A stretch of 64,000 nucleotides of DNA from OMIS01 sp044350895 (GCA_044350895.1 JBILGT010000001.1:1-64000), one strand, 5' to 3'; positions 25,839 through 33,878 are shown, counted from the stretch's first letter. Numbers and translations are program-made. The notes: a model not told the origin generated them from the sequence alone.

Positions 25839-26864
25839 ATGAATAATCCGCTTTTTTCAAAACTTTTTCCAAAAATTGGTGTCGACTTTGGTTCTAGTCG
25901 GATCAGAGTATGTACTATGGATCAAGAAGTTGCAATAGATCAACCTTCTTGTCTGGCTGTTAATACCAAAACCAAAGAAGTTCTGGCAGTAGGTACGGAA
26001 GCACTGAATCTACAAGGCAGAATTCAAGGTCTGGCAGAAGTATTTTGGCCAGTCCGCCAAGGTGTGGTACATGACCCAAGTTTGGCGTTAGCTTTTTTGA
26101 AAATTGTGTTGCAGCCAGTTTTGCGTTCTTCATTCTTGTATACACCGATTATCATGGTGAGTGTACCTGCTAGCAGTTCTCAAGTAGATCGCGAGAACAT
26201 GACGAAATTGTTCTACGATCTTGGCGCGCGAGAAGTCTACACAATTGCCCAACCACTGGCAGCCAGTATAGGAGCGGGTGTGCCAATTGCAGATTCATCG
26301 GGGAGTTTTCTTCTGCAAATGGGGGGTGAAATTGTTGAGGCGGGAGTTACATCACTAGGTAGTTTGGTAAATCATCAAAGTAGTGAAAAAGGTGGCAAGT
26401 ACTTAATTAACCAAATCATTCTTGAGCTACAACAAACTGTTGGACTTGAGATTGGTTTTTCAGAAGCTGAGAAACTGCTGCACACAGTCGCATCAGTGAT
26501 TCCTGAAACGAATCGACAAATCTTAATCACTGGCAAAGAAACCAAACAGGGTAACCCGATGGAACTAAAAATTACCGCCAAGATGCTGCACAATGTCATT
26601 CAACCGCAAGTTGAGGGATACCGCACACTCCTGCAACGTCTCCTGGCAAAAATTCAGCCTGAGCTGACAATTGATGTGATTGATAAAGGTCTGCTACTTT
26701 CTGGTGGGTTGAGTGAACTACATGGACTTGATAGGTATTTGCTGCAGAGTTTGGGCATGCCAGTTTCCGTTGTCGATGAACCACAATTTACCTGCATTCG
26801 GGGAATTCAAACAGCACTCAATCATCTTGATGAATACACGGAAAGTCTTGGCTATGTCGCTTAA
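25839..26864 (+). CDS. Divergent MreB-like actin-family protein
   Basis: 341 residues, the normal MreB length. Phosphate-1 motif is GVDFGSSRIRV, then DQPSCLAVNTKTKEVLAVGTEA and VPASSSQVDRENM...GAREVYTIAQPLAASIGAGVP, all in MreB order. The end has LLLSGGLSELHGLDRYLLQSLGMPV. The phosphate-2 motif, DIGGGTT in MreB, reads LQMGGEIVE here, so the key Asp and Gly-Thr are missing and ATP hydrolysis is doubtful. The gene overlaps the next by 11 bp and is close to murD, consistent with a cell-shape or wall role. No mreC or mreD is in view. Confidence 0.7.
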   Translation: MNNPLFSKLFPKIGVDFGSSRIRVCTMDQEVAIDQPSCLAVNTKTKEVLAVGTEALNLQGRIQGLAEVFWPVRQGVVHDPSLALAFLKIVLQPVLRSSFLYTPIIMVSVPASSSQVDRENMTKLFYDLGAREVYTIAQPLAASIGAGVPIADSSGSFLLQMGGEIVEAGVTSLGSLVNHQSSEKGGKYLINQIILELQQTVGLEIGFSEAEKLLHTVASVIPETNRQILITGKETKQGNPMELKITAKMLHNVIQPQVEGYRTLLQRLLAKIQPELTIDVIDKGLLLSGGLSELHGLDRYLLQSLGMPVSVVDEPQFTCIRGIQTALNHLDEYTESLGYVA

Positions 26865-27591
26865 TCTATTTTCACTCAACGTAGAAGGTCACAAACATTT
26901 ACAGCGGTGGCTGCCGTTTGCGCAAAGTAATAATTTTGACGTTGTTCTTCTTCAGGAAGTGTTTGAACAAGATATAAACTTGATTGCCGGTGCTTTACAG
27001 ATGCAGTCATATTTTTGTCCGCTCATGAATATAGCAGCAGAGAATAAATATAAAATTCCGCCACTGGGACGATGGGGAATTGCACTCTTCACCAATCTTG
27101 AGCATACACCACCACAGTCTGAATATTATTTTGGCACTGAAGCAGTACTGAATTTTGGTAAACCAAATGATTCATCTCGGGCAATTTTGAGCAGTGAATT
27201 ACAAAAAGAAGGGCAGGTATTTCGTGTGGGTACTACTCATTTTACCTGGACACCTGATGGAGAAAATAGTGCTGAACAAGACAGAGATTTTTCCGCATTA
27301 GAAAAAATTGTCGGGCAGCACATTGATTGGATTTTGGCAGGTGATTTTAATGCTCCAAGAGGAAAAGAAACGTTCACAAAATTCAAAAAGTTTTTTAAAG
27401 ACAATTTGCCTCGGGAAACAACCTCAACACTCGATCCTGAACTTCATTATGCTGGCAAGTTGAATTTGGCTGTGGATACAGTCTTCACAACACCGCACTA
27501 CATGGTTGAAGAAATTGCAGTGAAAACAGGATTGAGTGATCACTGTGGACTCGCTGCAAAAATTGCGCGTGTAGACGCCACTACAAGCTAA
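26854..27591 (+). CDS. Endonuclease/exonuclease/phosphatase family protein
   Basis: 245 residues from the ATG at 26854, which overlaps the MreB-like gene's end. Longer upstream extensions would lie wholly inside that gene. Catalytic residues of the EEP (DNase I/APE1-like) fold are visible: FSLNVEGH, LLQEVFEQD, THFTW, LAGDFNAP and the final SDHCGL. No signal peptide, so it is probably cytoplasmic. The substrate could be DNA, RNA or a phospholipid; it cannot be told from sequence. The 3' end overlaps convergently with murD by 11 bp. Confidence 0.8.
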   Translation: MSLNLFSLNVEGHKHLQRWLPFAQSNNFDVVLLQEVFEQDINLIAGALQMQSYFCPLMNIAAENKYKIPPLGRWGIALFTNLEHTPPQSEYYFGTEAVLNFGKPNDSSRAILSSELQKEGQVFRVGTTHFTWTPDGENSAEQDRDFSALEKIVGQHIDWILAGDFNAPRGKETFTKFKKFFKDNLPRETTSTLDPELHYAGKLNLAVDTVFTTPHYMVEEIAVKTGLSDHCGLAAKIARVDATTS

Positions 27592-29029
27592 GTGCTGCTT
27601 CTTTGAACTGATTCCCACGATCTTGATAATTCTTAAATAATCCGAAACTGGCACACGCTGGACTGAGTAAGACGATACAACCTGGCTTAGCAAGTTGTTG
27701 TGCTGTTTGGACAGCCTCTGCCATGGAATAAACAGCGTGTATTTGAGGCAGTGAATTCATTACTCCTGCAGCTTGTTGCAAAGCGTCCTCAATCTTTGCT
27801 CCAGTTGGAGGGAAAAGAAGTATGTGGGTGACTGGTTGCTGTAAAATTTCTTGTGCAAATTCATCAAAGGCTACACCTTTGTCTGAGCCACCTGCAAGTA
27901 AAATGATTTCCTTTTCAGGAAAACTCTTGATGGCAGCGATTGCTGCCTCTGGTGTTGTAGCCTGGGAGTCGTTATAAAATTTGACTCCGTTTTTTTCAGT
28001 CACAAACTCCAAACGATGAGGGAGTGAAGTGAAAGAACTGAGCGCATCGGCAAGAACTTTGGCAGGAATTTCAAATAATTCAGCTATCACTACAGCAGGC
28101 AGTGTATTCAAGAGATTGTGTTCGCCCATGAGCGGTAGTTTGTTGGTTGCAATTATACTTGTATCTTGTGAGTAGATTGCGCCGTTTTGGACAGAAGCAC
28201 AGCTTCCTGGTTGTGGTGCTAATGTAAATGGATATTTCTTGCCACTGGAAAACTCAGCAAACTTGGCAGGAATTTCAAATGTTGGATTGAAAATAACGCA
28301 ATCGTCAGTGGTCTGGTATTTTGTAATTGCAGCTTTTGCTTGCCAGTATTCTTCAAAGTCTTGGTAGTAATCAAGATGCTCTGGAGTAATGTTTTGAACC
28401 ACTGCAATGTGTGGGCTGTAGGGAAGAGTTTGCAGCTGGTGACTGGAGAGCTCGAGGACAGCCACTGCTTGCGAAAGTTTTTCAGCAGGAATCTTTTCCA
28501 TTTCCTGGAGTACATCAAGTGCGGGCACGCCAATATTGCCAGCCAAAAATACAGCTTCGCCAGCCGCTTTCAATACATGATGGACTAGTGAAGTTGTAGT
28601 GCTTTTACCCTTAGTACCAGTGATTCCAATTGTGGTGGGACGTTCTTGGGCTGGGAAGCGTGCAATAACTTCAAAAAATAGCTCAGTATTGGCGGTATAG
28701 ACAGCATTTTTTCCTGACAATTGACTGAAAAATTGATGGGTAAATGGAATACCAGGAGTTTTGATTACAACCAGTTCACCCTCCAATTTCTGAGGAATCT
28801 CAGCCATGACAATATATGTTGCATGTGAATCTTGGGAGAGAACCGACTGCCATTCACTCCCGAGCAACTCTCTTGATTTATCATCAGTAAGAAATACTTT
28901 TTCCTCTGGCAAGTGTTTTCGAATGAACTGATATGAAGAGAAACCTTCTTTGCCTAGGCCAAAAATAACTACTGTTTTTCCCGAGAATTCATTTTGTAAA
29001 ACTTGAGTAGCTGCTGTGGTAAGGTTCAT
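27581..29029 (-). CDS. murD: UDP-N-acetylmuramoylalanine-D-glutamate ligase
   Basis: 482 residues, near the family length. It adds D-Glu to UDP-MurNAc-L-Ala in cytoplasmic peptidoglycan synthesis. The Rossmann start VVIFGLGKEGFSSYQF, ATP loop GITGTKGKSTTT (~136-146), central ELSSHQL, NITPEHLDYY, and C-terminal HRLEFV...YNDSQATTPEA are all visible. It is divergent from the glycosyltransferase gene with only 39 bp between the starts. In this gap TACAAT boxes occur on both strands in an inverted repeat. Its presence implies that the cell makes its own peptidoglycan. Confidence 0.94.
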   Translation of the reverse strand: MNLTTAATQVLQNEFSGKTVVIFGLGKEGFSSYQFIRKHLPEEKVFLTDDKSRELLGSEWQSVLSQDSHATYIVMAEIPQKLEGELVVIKTPGIPFTHQFFSQLSGKNAVYTANTELFFEVIARFPAQERPTTIGITGTKGKSTTTSLVHHVLKAAGEAVFLAGNIGVPALDVLQEMEKIPAEKLSQAVAVLELSSHQLQTLPYSPHIAVVQNITPEHLDYYQDFEEYWQAKAAITKYQTTDDCVIFNPTFEIPAKFAEFSSGKKYPFTLAPQPGSCASVQNGAIYSQDTSIIATNKLPLMGEHNLLNTLPAVVIAELFEIPAKVLADALSSFTSLPHRLEFVTEKNGVKFYNDSQATTPEAAIAAIKSFPEKEIILLAGGSDKGVAFDEFAQEILQQPVTHILLFPPTGAKIEDALQQAAGVMNSLPQIHAVYSMAEAVQTAQQLAKPGCIVLLSPACASFGLFKNYQDRGNQFKEAALSL

Positions 29030-29068
29030 AGATGTATTGTAACAAGCCTAGTTGCTACAATACAGGGT

Positions 29069-29887
29069 ATGTCACATACGCTCAAAACTACAACACTCTT
29101 TGATTTACCTATTGTTGCTGAGCCATTTGCCAAAGTTCTTGAAACCATATCCGCGCATGAGGGCAGTAAGCCACTCATCGTCTGTACCCCTAATCCCGAA
29201 CAAGTAGTGCTTTCTGCCGAGAACCAGGACTTCAAACAAGATCTTTTGCAAGCTGATTTACTTCTTCCTGATGGCATCGGGTTGGTTCTGGCGTCAAAAG
29301 TATTTGCAGCAGCCGGGAAGAGCAACCCAATTGCAGAGCGAATCACTGGAATTGATATTGTGATTGGACTCCTCAAACATGCATACACAAAAAACAAAAA
29401 GGTGTTGGTGATTGGTGGAAGAAACTACGGTGCTGAGTTTGCAGGCTCCAACCTGGAGGGATTAAAAAAACTCAGCCTTTCGAAAGAATTCTTTCCAGAA
29501 ATTCATGCACATGCTGACGAGCATAACTGGTATTGGATGGAAGGGTATTCAGTCGTAGGTGAACCCACTGAATCGGAACAAAAATCAGTAGCGCAGGTGG
29601 TCAAAAAACTTCAACCTGACTATGTATTTGTGGCTTTTGGTGCTCCGTTCCAAGAAAAGTGGTTGGTAACTCATCAGTCACTTTTGGCAGAATCTGGAAC
29701 TCAAGTGGCAATGGCGGTGGGGGGAACATTTGATGTCCTCACCGGAAATTTGAGTCGCGCCCCACAAGCATTTAAAGATGTACATCTTGAATGGTTGTAC
29801 CGACTAATCCAAGAACCATGGCGTTGGCGCCGACAAACAAAACTGCTCCTTTTTATCAAAGGAGCAGTTCAAGAATTGCTTAAGTAA
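29069..29887 (+). CDS. WecG/TagA/CpsF-family glycosyltransferase
   Basis: 272 residues from the ATG at 29069, which follows a TACAAT box by 7 bp (leaderless). GT26-family features are TPNPEQVV near residue 45, LPDGIGLVLAS, VLVIGGRNYG, FVAFGAPFQEKWL, and the C-terminal AVGGTFDVLTG...RAPQAFKDVHLEWLYRL followed by basic, hydrophobic residues. These enzymes transfer N-acetyl-mannosamine-type sugars onto lipid-linked carriers at the inner face of the membrane. Likely part of surface polysaccharide or wall glycopolymer synthesis, next to murD. Confidence 0.85.
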   Translation: MSHTLKTTTLFDLPIVAEPFAKVLETISAHEGSKPLIVCTPNPEQVVLSAENQDFKQDLLQADLLLPDGIGLVLASKVFAAAGKSNPIAERITGIDIVIGLLKHAYTKNKKVLVIGGRNYGAEFAGSNLEGLKKLSLSKEFFPEIHAHADEHNWYWMEGYSVVGEPTESEQKSVAQVVKKLQPDYVFVAFGAPFQEKWLVTHQSLLAESGTQVAMAVGGTFDVLTGNLSRAPQAFKDVHLEWLYRLIQEPWRWRRQTKLLLFIKGAVQELLK

Positions 29888-29896
29888 AAAGTAGAT

Positions 29897-30205
29897 CTAC
29901 TCTTCAGTCACAGGTCCTACACCGAGCAACCATAGTACAGCTTCTTTTTTGTAGCGTCGGTCACCTCGTGAGTTAATGCGAATAGCAGGTAACTTACCGC
30001 GCTTTCCCCAACGTTTGATAGTGAGTGGAGAAACTCTCAGTAAATCAGCTACTTCTCTGACTGTTAACAAATCTGGAAGATTCTTAATATCCAGTCTACT
30101 AGCATCGTCTGCACGACCAGTTTTCTTATCATCTCCTGGTGCAGCACCAAACGCATAGGTGTCCTGAGACATGCTTTGAGTTGGGGCAGGTGTTTGTGAG
30201 TTCAT
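29897..30205 (-). CDS. Small MerR/excisionase-type HTH protein
   Basis: 102 residues from the ATG at 30205, which has AGGGAG 5 nt upstream. An unstructured Gln/Ser/Pro-rich N-terminus (~1-45) precedes a helix-turn-helix domain of the MerR/excisionase type: LLTVREVADLLRVSPLTIKR, then WGKRGKLPAIRI and DRRYKKEAVLWLL. Such small proteins bind DNA as bending or recruiting factors. No recombinase is adjacent. A candidate motif ATTACTCAAG lies upstream at 30393. Confidence 0.7.
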   Translation of the reverse strand: MNSQTPAPTQSMSQDTYAFGAAPGDDKKTGRADDASRLDIKNLPDLLTVREVADLLRVSPLTIKRWGKRGKLPAIRINSRGDRRYKKEAVLWLLGVGPVTEE

Positions 30206-30523
30206 GTAACTCCCTTTTTGACTACTTCTACTACTAATACATTCCGATTCCAAACGGTGCAAAGAATGACATTGCGATATTAAAAGTACCAGAGTAGAAA
30301 CAAGTGGGTCAAGGGGTAAGTTGTGCACAAAACAAGCTCATAATAATTATAAGCACAGCCCATATAATTTTAGATGTGGAAAACTTGTTAATATTACTCA
30401 AGTATTTTGATGAGTCCATTTTGATGCCTTGAATTAATAAAAGTTTTCATGTGTATACTGTCACGTTGGATACATATTTCTGTAGTATCTCCATGACGGG
30501 AGCGCTGCAGTAGAAGGAGGCAT
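30206..30523. other. Intergenic region with promoter for 30524 gene
   Basis: The region has no gene. It contains ATTACTCAAGTATT at 30393-30406 and a TATACT -10 box at 30454-30459. A ~55-nt untranslated leader ends in the strong ribosome-binding site GAAGGAGGCAT just before 30524. Confidence 0.5.
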
Positions 30524-31513
30524 ATGCCTTTTAATTTTAAAGAAGTAATTGGGGATCAGGCTCAAGTTGAACCGCACACTGTGAGACCTACCACTACAAT
30601 AGTGAATAGAGTTTTACTGTGTCCTGAAGGAATGAGCGCGCTAGTGGATGGAAGAGAAGATCGAAGATCTCCTACTGAAGCAAGGAATTCAATAGCACTT
30701 TTGGCTGCACAGTACCTGAGTCTTGCAGCAGTTGGGTTTACTGATGCCTCATCTGGGGCACCTCAAGGATCTCATGAATTTGCAGCGCGCAAAGCGCGTA
30801 CTGTATCAAATAAAGATAGTGGAATTCCGTATATTCAGGAGGGCGAGGTGGGATTATGGCAGTTAAAGGCCGCTGGGTATCATATTTTTGGACCTGAAAA
30901 CTTCATTGCGCATACTATCCCGGAACACTTCTTTTTTAGATTCAAAGATGGGCATTTAGTGACAGATCGTCATCAGATGAGAGCAGCACATCGTTTGCTC
31001 ACTGAAGTAAAAGCAAAGTCGCATGATTTTTCCCAACAAAATATCACTAAGGAGCTAGCTGTCCTAGCAGGTCAGTACAAACCTGCAGAAGGATATGGAT
31101 GGCAAGTGATTACCGGAACTCATGAGACAGAGTCTGGGTTATCGGTTGCACTTTTAGCTTTTGGCGAATATTGCTCTTCAGAGATACAGCAAAAGCAGCA
31201 AATCCAAAGGCAGCGAGTGTCACAATTACCAGTGTATAGCCGGGCAGCAACAACGGAGCTTGCACGGGCGCGAGTTAAAGAACCGAGCACACAGCTTGTT
31301 GGTGGGTTAGGTGAAATTCTTTTTTCCAATAATCCTAAGAACAGAGTTATCGATGTCATTGCACTTTTATATGCCCAACGAAGTGCATTAGGTTTTTATA
31401 TTACGCCAATATCACTTGCGAGTGCTATCGCAGTGGTTTATCAAGTGGCTTGGAGTAGTGCCTACTCAACAGAGCAGAGCAAAAAAGGCCGGTTTACACC
31501 ACAACTGTACTAA
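30524..31513 (+). CDS. Hypothetical protein with strong ribosome-binding site
   Basis: 329 residues, not recognised. No signal peptide; one weakly hydrophobic stretch near the C-terminus (ALGFYITPISLASAIAVVYQV, ~285-305) could be a membrane helix. The N-terminal half contains LLAAQYLSLAAVGF and a His/Phe-rich segment IPEHFFFRFKDGH. The AAGGAGG site suggests high expression. The gene ends just before a bidirectional terminator shared with rplL. It may be lineage-specific. Confidence 0.6.
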   Translation: MPFNFKEVIGDQAQVEPHTVRPTTTIVNRVLLCPEGMSALVDGREDRRSPTEARNSIALLAAQYLSLAAVGFTDASSGAPQGSHEFAARKARTVSNKDSGIPYIQEGEVGLWQLKAAGYHIFGPENFIAHTIPEHFFFRFKDGHLVTDRHQMRAAHRLLTEVKAKSHDFSQQNITKELAVLAGQYKPAEGYGWQVITGTHETESGLSVALLAFGEYCSSEIQQKQQIQRQRVSQLPVYSRAATTELARARVKEPSTQLVGGLGEILFSNNPKNRVIDVIALLYAQRSALGFYITPISLASAIAVVYQVAWSSAYSTEQSKKGRFTPQLY

Positions 31514-31538
31514 CTGCTACTCATCAAGTAAATACAAC

Positions 31539-31568
31539 CAAAAACCCCTCCTTGCGGAGGGGTTTTTA
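31539..31568. terminator. Bidirectional terminator
   Basis: AAAACCCCTCC-ttgc-GGAGGGGTTTTT forms an 11-bp stem flanked by A and T runs. It can end both the plus-strand gene at 30524 and the minus-strand rplJ-rplL transcript. Confidence 0.85.
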
Positions 31569-31592
31569 TGTTCGTGTTAATCTTGAAAAGAA

Positions 31593-31976
31593 TTACTTCA
31601 ATTCAACGACACAGCCAGCAGCTTCTAAAGCTTTTTTAGCTTCTTCAGCGACTTTTTTATCCACACCAGTTACAACTGGTTTTGGAGCGGATTCAACGAA
31701 GGTTTTAGCTTCACTTAATCCGAGCTCAGGCTTGAGTGTGCGAACAGCTTTGATTGCACCAATTTTGTTGGCACCGGCATCTTTGAGGATGACGTCAAAT
31801 TCTGTTTGCTCTTCAGCAGGAGCACCTGCGGCTGCGCCAGCAGCTGGACCAGCCATCATCATAGGAGCTGCAGCACTTACGCCGAACTCTTCTTCGAGGG
31901 CTTTTACCAATTCAGAAACTTCCATTAAAGAAAGCTCCTTGACTGCGTCGACGAGTTTTTGAACTTTGTCAGACAT
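31593..31976 (-). CDS. rplL: Ribosomal protein bL12 (L7/L12)
   Basis: 127 residues. The N-terminal dimerisation helices (VQKLVDAVKELSLMEVSEL), an Ala/Gly/Pro hinge (~37-55) and the globular domain EFDVILKDAGANKIGAIK through the C-terminus match bL12. It forms the ribosomal stalk that recruits translation factors. A good AAAGGAAAAAT site precedes the start. It follows rplJ by 41 bp in the usual order. Confidence 0.96.
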   Translation of the reverse strand: MSDKVQKLVDAVKELSLMEVSELVKALEEEFGVSAAAPMMMAGPAAGAAAGAPAEEQTEFDVILKDAGANKIGAIKAVRTLKPELGLSEAKTFVESAPKPVVTGVDKKVAEEAKKALEAAGCVVELK

Positions 31977-32017
31977 ATTTTTCCTTTCTGTATACGTACG
32001 GTTATATGTACATTTAC

Positions 32018-32545
32018 TTAATTACTACTAGGGGTGTCAGAACCCTTCTTATCGGCAATTGCTTTCAAGGCATACACTAAGCCACGTTGACTTGCTTTCA
32101 AGACATTGACCAAACCGTATGCTGGGCCATTGAGTCTTGAGATAAGCATAGAAACGAGCTCTTGTTTGCCTGGTAACTTACTGAGTGTTTCAAGCTCTGC
32201 ACTTGAAAGGACTTTGCCTTCCATGTAGCCTTGCTTGATAGTAAGTTTTTCAGTTTCTTTTTTGAATTTAAAAAGCTCTTTGATTGCAGCTACTTCATCA
32301 TCGAAAGAGAGAATAAGTGCGCTCATTCCATTGAATGACTCACGCATATCAGGCTGTTTGAGCACGATATTCATGATGGTGTTTTTAGCAACGCGGAACT
32401 CACCACCCACTTTACGTAATGCTGAACGAAGTTTGACCTGGTCATTAACTGTTGTGCCGGCAAAATCGATCACTGCAACTGATTTAGCGCGGTTAACTTT
32501 CTCTTGAAGAGCTTCGACTTCACTTTGATTTTTTTTGTTTGGCAT
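32018..32545 (-). CDS. rplJ: Ribosomal protein uL10
   Basis: 175 residues, the usual length. The N-terminal RNA-binding part has VAVIDFAGTTVND and FRVAKNTIMNIVL, and the C-terminal helix serves as base for bL12 dimers. It is co-transcribed with rplL from a TTGAAA/TATACT promoter at 32721-32694. The ~150-nt leader can form a closing stem like other L10 leaders. Unlike in most bacteria it is separated from rplK-rplA, which lie about 6 kb away. Confidence 0.95.
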   Translation of the reverse strand: MPNKKNQSEVEALQEKVNRAKSVAVIDFAGTTVNDQVKLRSALRKVGGEFRVAKNTIMNIVLKQPDMRESFNGMSALILSFDDEVAAIKELFKFKKETEKLTIKQGYMEGKVLSSAELETLSKLPGKQELVSMLISRLNGPAYGLVNVLKASQRGLVYALKAIADKKGSDTPSSN

Positions 32546-32589
32546 AATAATTCCTTACCATTTTATAGTTAGTGTATTGTTTTTTTGTA

Positions 32590-32690
32590 TCTGGAAGACA
32601 GCGAAAGAGGGGACAAATATAAAGCAAGTTGCTTTAAAAATTGTGGATCCTCGGCGTGACTTATGGTTGCGCGCTGTCTTTGGACAAGAG
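32590..32690 (-). ncRNA. Probable L10 leader (autoregulatory 5' UTR)
   Basis: On the minus strand GACAGCG (from about 32680) and CGCTGTC (about 32605) close a multibranched region in the rplJ 5' UTR. The position and shape suit the L10(L12)4-binding leader that represses rplJL translation. No covariance test is possible here. Confidence 0.45.
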
Positions 32691-32693
32691 TGT

Positions 32694-32721
32694 AGTATAC
32701 CACCATTCATCGTAATTTCAA
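32694..32721 (-). promoter_or_regulatory. rplJ-rplL promoter
   Basis: On the minus strand TTGAAA (32721-32716), 16 bp, then TATACT (32699-32694) with an upstream TGG giving an extended -10. Confidence 0.65.
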
Positions 32722-32806
32722 GGCAACAAAATACCGGATAAACAGGATACATATCACTGAATCATTGCAAATTTTTTACACGAGCGGTACAGTAATCATA
32801 CTTTAT

Positions 32807-32881
32807 ATGAGACATGCTTTTATTCACACCACCTGCTGGCTTCAATCCTTTCAACAAATTAAGGTTGATACTGGGGCGTAG
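32807..32881 (+). CDS. Candidate leader peptide of third attenuator
   Basis: A 24-codon ORF begins MRHAFIHTTCWLQ and ends VDTGA. Its TAG stop (32879-32881) lies within the 5' arm of the antiterminator, exactly as in the thrS leader. Possible control codons are CAC ACC ACC TGC TGG in the middle. An overlapping 26-codon ORF from 32814 (MLLFTPPAGF...) is an alternative that suits a CATACT -10 box better. Which one is translated is unresolved. Confidence 0.4.
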   Translation: MRHAFIHTTCWLQSFQQIKVDTGA

Positions 32882-32946
32882 TGGTAAACAGTAAAAGTAC
32901 ATCAAGTAAGAACCACAAAGCCCCGCACACAAGAGCGGGGCTTTTT
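32873..32946 (+). promoter_or_regulatory. Third transcription attenuator
   Basis: The antiterminator is GGGGC-gta-GTGGT (32873-32885) with ACCAC-aaa-GCCCC (32912-32924). The terminator is GCCCCGC (32920-32926) with GCGGGGC (32935-32941) and five T. The shared GCCCC arm makes the two structures exclusive. The arrangement copies those before leuS and thrS. Confidence 0.6.
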
Positions 32947-32992
32947 AGAACTATACGTAAGAAATTAGTAATAAAAATATAGAAAGGAGCAC

Positions 32993-33163
32993 ATGATGAC
33001 AGCAGAGCCGTCCTCATATCCATACACTGCAGAATCACTCAGATCCTTAAACGAGCTGCTACAAAATCATCAAGCGCTCTTGTGGGTTGATCCCACCACC
33101 AATAACCTCGCTGTCAAGCACATTACTCAACCTTTGAAAGAGGAAGAGCCTGTTACAGCTTGA
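32993..33163 (+). CDS. Small hypothetical protein (56 aa)
   Basis: 56 residues from tandem ATGs with AAAGGAGC 5 nt upstream, a strong ribosome-binding site. The N-terminus is Ser/Tyr/Pro-rich, then a helix (SLRSLNELLQNHQALLWV), and an acidic C-terminus. No family recognised. It is the first gene after the third attenuator, so its transcription may depend on the level of a charged tRNA. A 58-nt hairpin follows its stop codon. Confidence 0.5.
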   Translation: MMTAEPSSYPYTAESLRSLNELLQNHQALLWVDPTTNNLAVKHITQPLKEEEPVTA

Positions 33164-33178
33164 CGGTATAAAGTGCTT

Positions 33179-33236
33179 GCGGGAGAGATAAGTTGTCATG
33201 ATGTTATTTTGACAGCCGATGACAATTCTCTCCCGC
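33179..33236 (+). other. Long hairpin between two small genes
   Basis: GCGGGAGAGA (33179-33188) pairs with TCTCTCCCGC (33227-33236), and TTGTCAT pairs with ATGACAA inside. The ATG at 33219 is inside the 3' arm, so this hairpin would hide that start, whereas the ATG at 33258 is just outside. There is no T-run, so it is not a standard terminator. Confidence 0.55.
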
Positions 33237-33713
33237 TACTTTAAAATTTTAGGAAGCATGACTAGGTTTGTTGAATACAACTCAATTGATGAGCAGATAG
33301 CGTGGTGGCAAGCCGAGTCTGCTCGGCTCATACAACTTGCACTGCAAAGTCACGATACTGTCGCACTTACACAGGCCTGGCAGTATTCCAGTGAAACAAG
33401 CCAAACAGTTCTAGAAATTGAACCAAAAGTTCAAGAAAAAGTACGACTACTTTTCGCTGAAAAATATGAATTAGCTCTGTATGAAGTCATTGAATTGTAC
33501 TATTTAATAGCTTCTGGTCAGCTCATTCCTCCTGACTCTGATGTGGTGGGTGGATATGGGCAAAATAGTAAGTTTGCCACGATTCAACTTCATAATTGCA
33601 TTTTTTGGTACCTGGGTAGATGGGGCAAAAAAAGTGAAATTGAGTATGTTGAGTGTATGGTGGAAGAGCGGATAGCTAGTGAAAAGGAAGCCAGTATTAT
33701 TCAGCTCACTTAG
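33219..33713 (+). CDS. Hypothetical protein (164 or 151 aa)
   Basis: 164 residues from ATG 33219, or 151 from MTRFVEYN at 33258. The second is attractive because the first ATG is buried in a strong hairpin. Mostly helical and soluble, with many Trp and Tyr (EQIAWWQAES, ELYYLIASG, CIFWYLGRWG). No family recognised. It is downstream of the 56-residue gene and upstream of the thrS attenuator. Its role may be linked to the amino-acid-responsive control upstream (inference). Confidence 0.55.
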   Translation: MTILSRYFKILGSMTRFVEYNSIDEQIAWWQAESARLIQLALQSHDTVALTQAWQYSSETSQTVLEIEPKVQEKVRLLFAEKYELALYEVIELYYLIASGQLIPPDSDVVGGYGQNSKFATIQLHNCIFWYLGRWGKKSEIEYVECMVEERIASEKEASIIQLT

Positions 33714-33791
33714 CGACGCAGTGGCACTGATTCTAAGGTGATCTCGATGAGTCAGGAACGAACAAAGCGGCAAACACGAGCGAGTTAAAGA

Positions 33792-33819
33792 TTTACATAG
33801 CACACATCTGGTGTATAAT
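33792..33819 (+). promoter_or_regulatory. thrS leader promoter
   Basis: TTTACA (33792-33797), 16 bp, then a perfect TATAAT (33814-33819). The leader ORF GTG begins 8 bp after the -10, at or next to the expected transcription start. Confidence 0.75.
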
Positions 33820-33827
33820 TTATTTTT

Positions 33828-33878
33828 GTGAAATCAGTACAAATCGTAACCACAACCACTACTACCACCACCGAATAG
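33828..33878 (+). CDS. thrS leader peptide (eight consecutive Thr)
   Basis: A 16-codon ORF starting with GTG encodes MKSVQIVTTTTTTTTE. The eight Thr codons are ACC ACA ACC ACT ACT ACC ACC ACC. The TAG stop at 33876-33878 touches the G-run of the antiterminator. This is a textbook amino-acid sensor for threonyl-tRNA, directly upstream of the threonyl-tRNA synthetase gene. No ribosome-binding site; probably read as a leaderless mRNA. Confidence 0.85.
   Translation: MKSVQIVTTTTTTTTE

Noticed and set aside
33747..33788. 13-codon ORF MSQERTKRQTRAS
   Set aside because: Too short, no clear signal and no regulatory hairpin; it is probably chance upstream of the thrS promoter.
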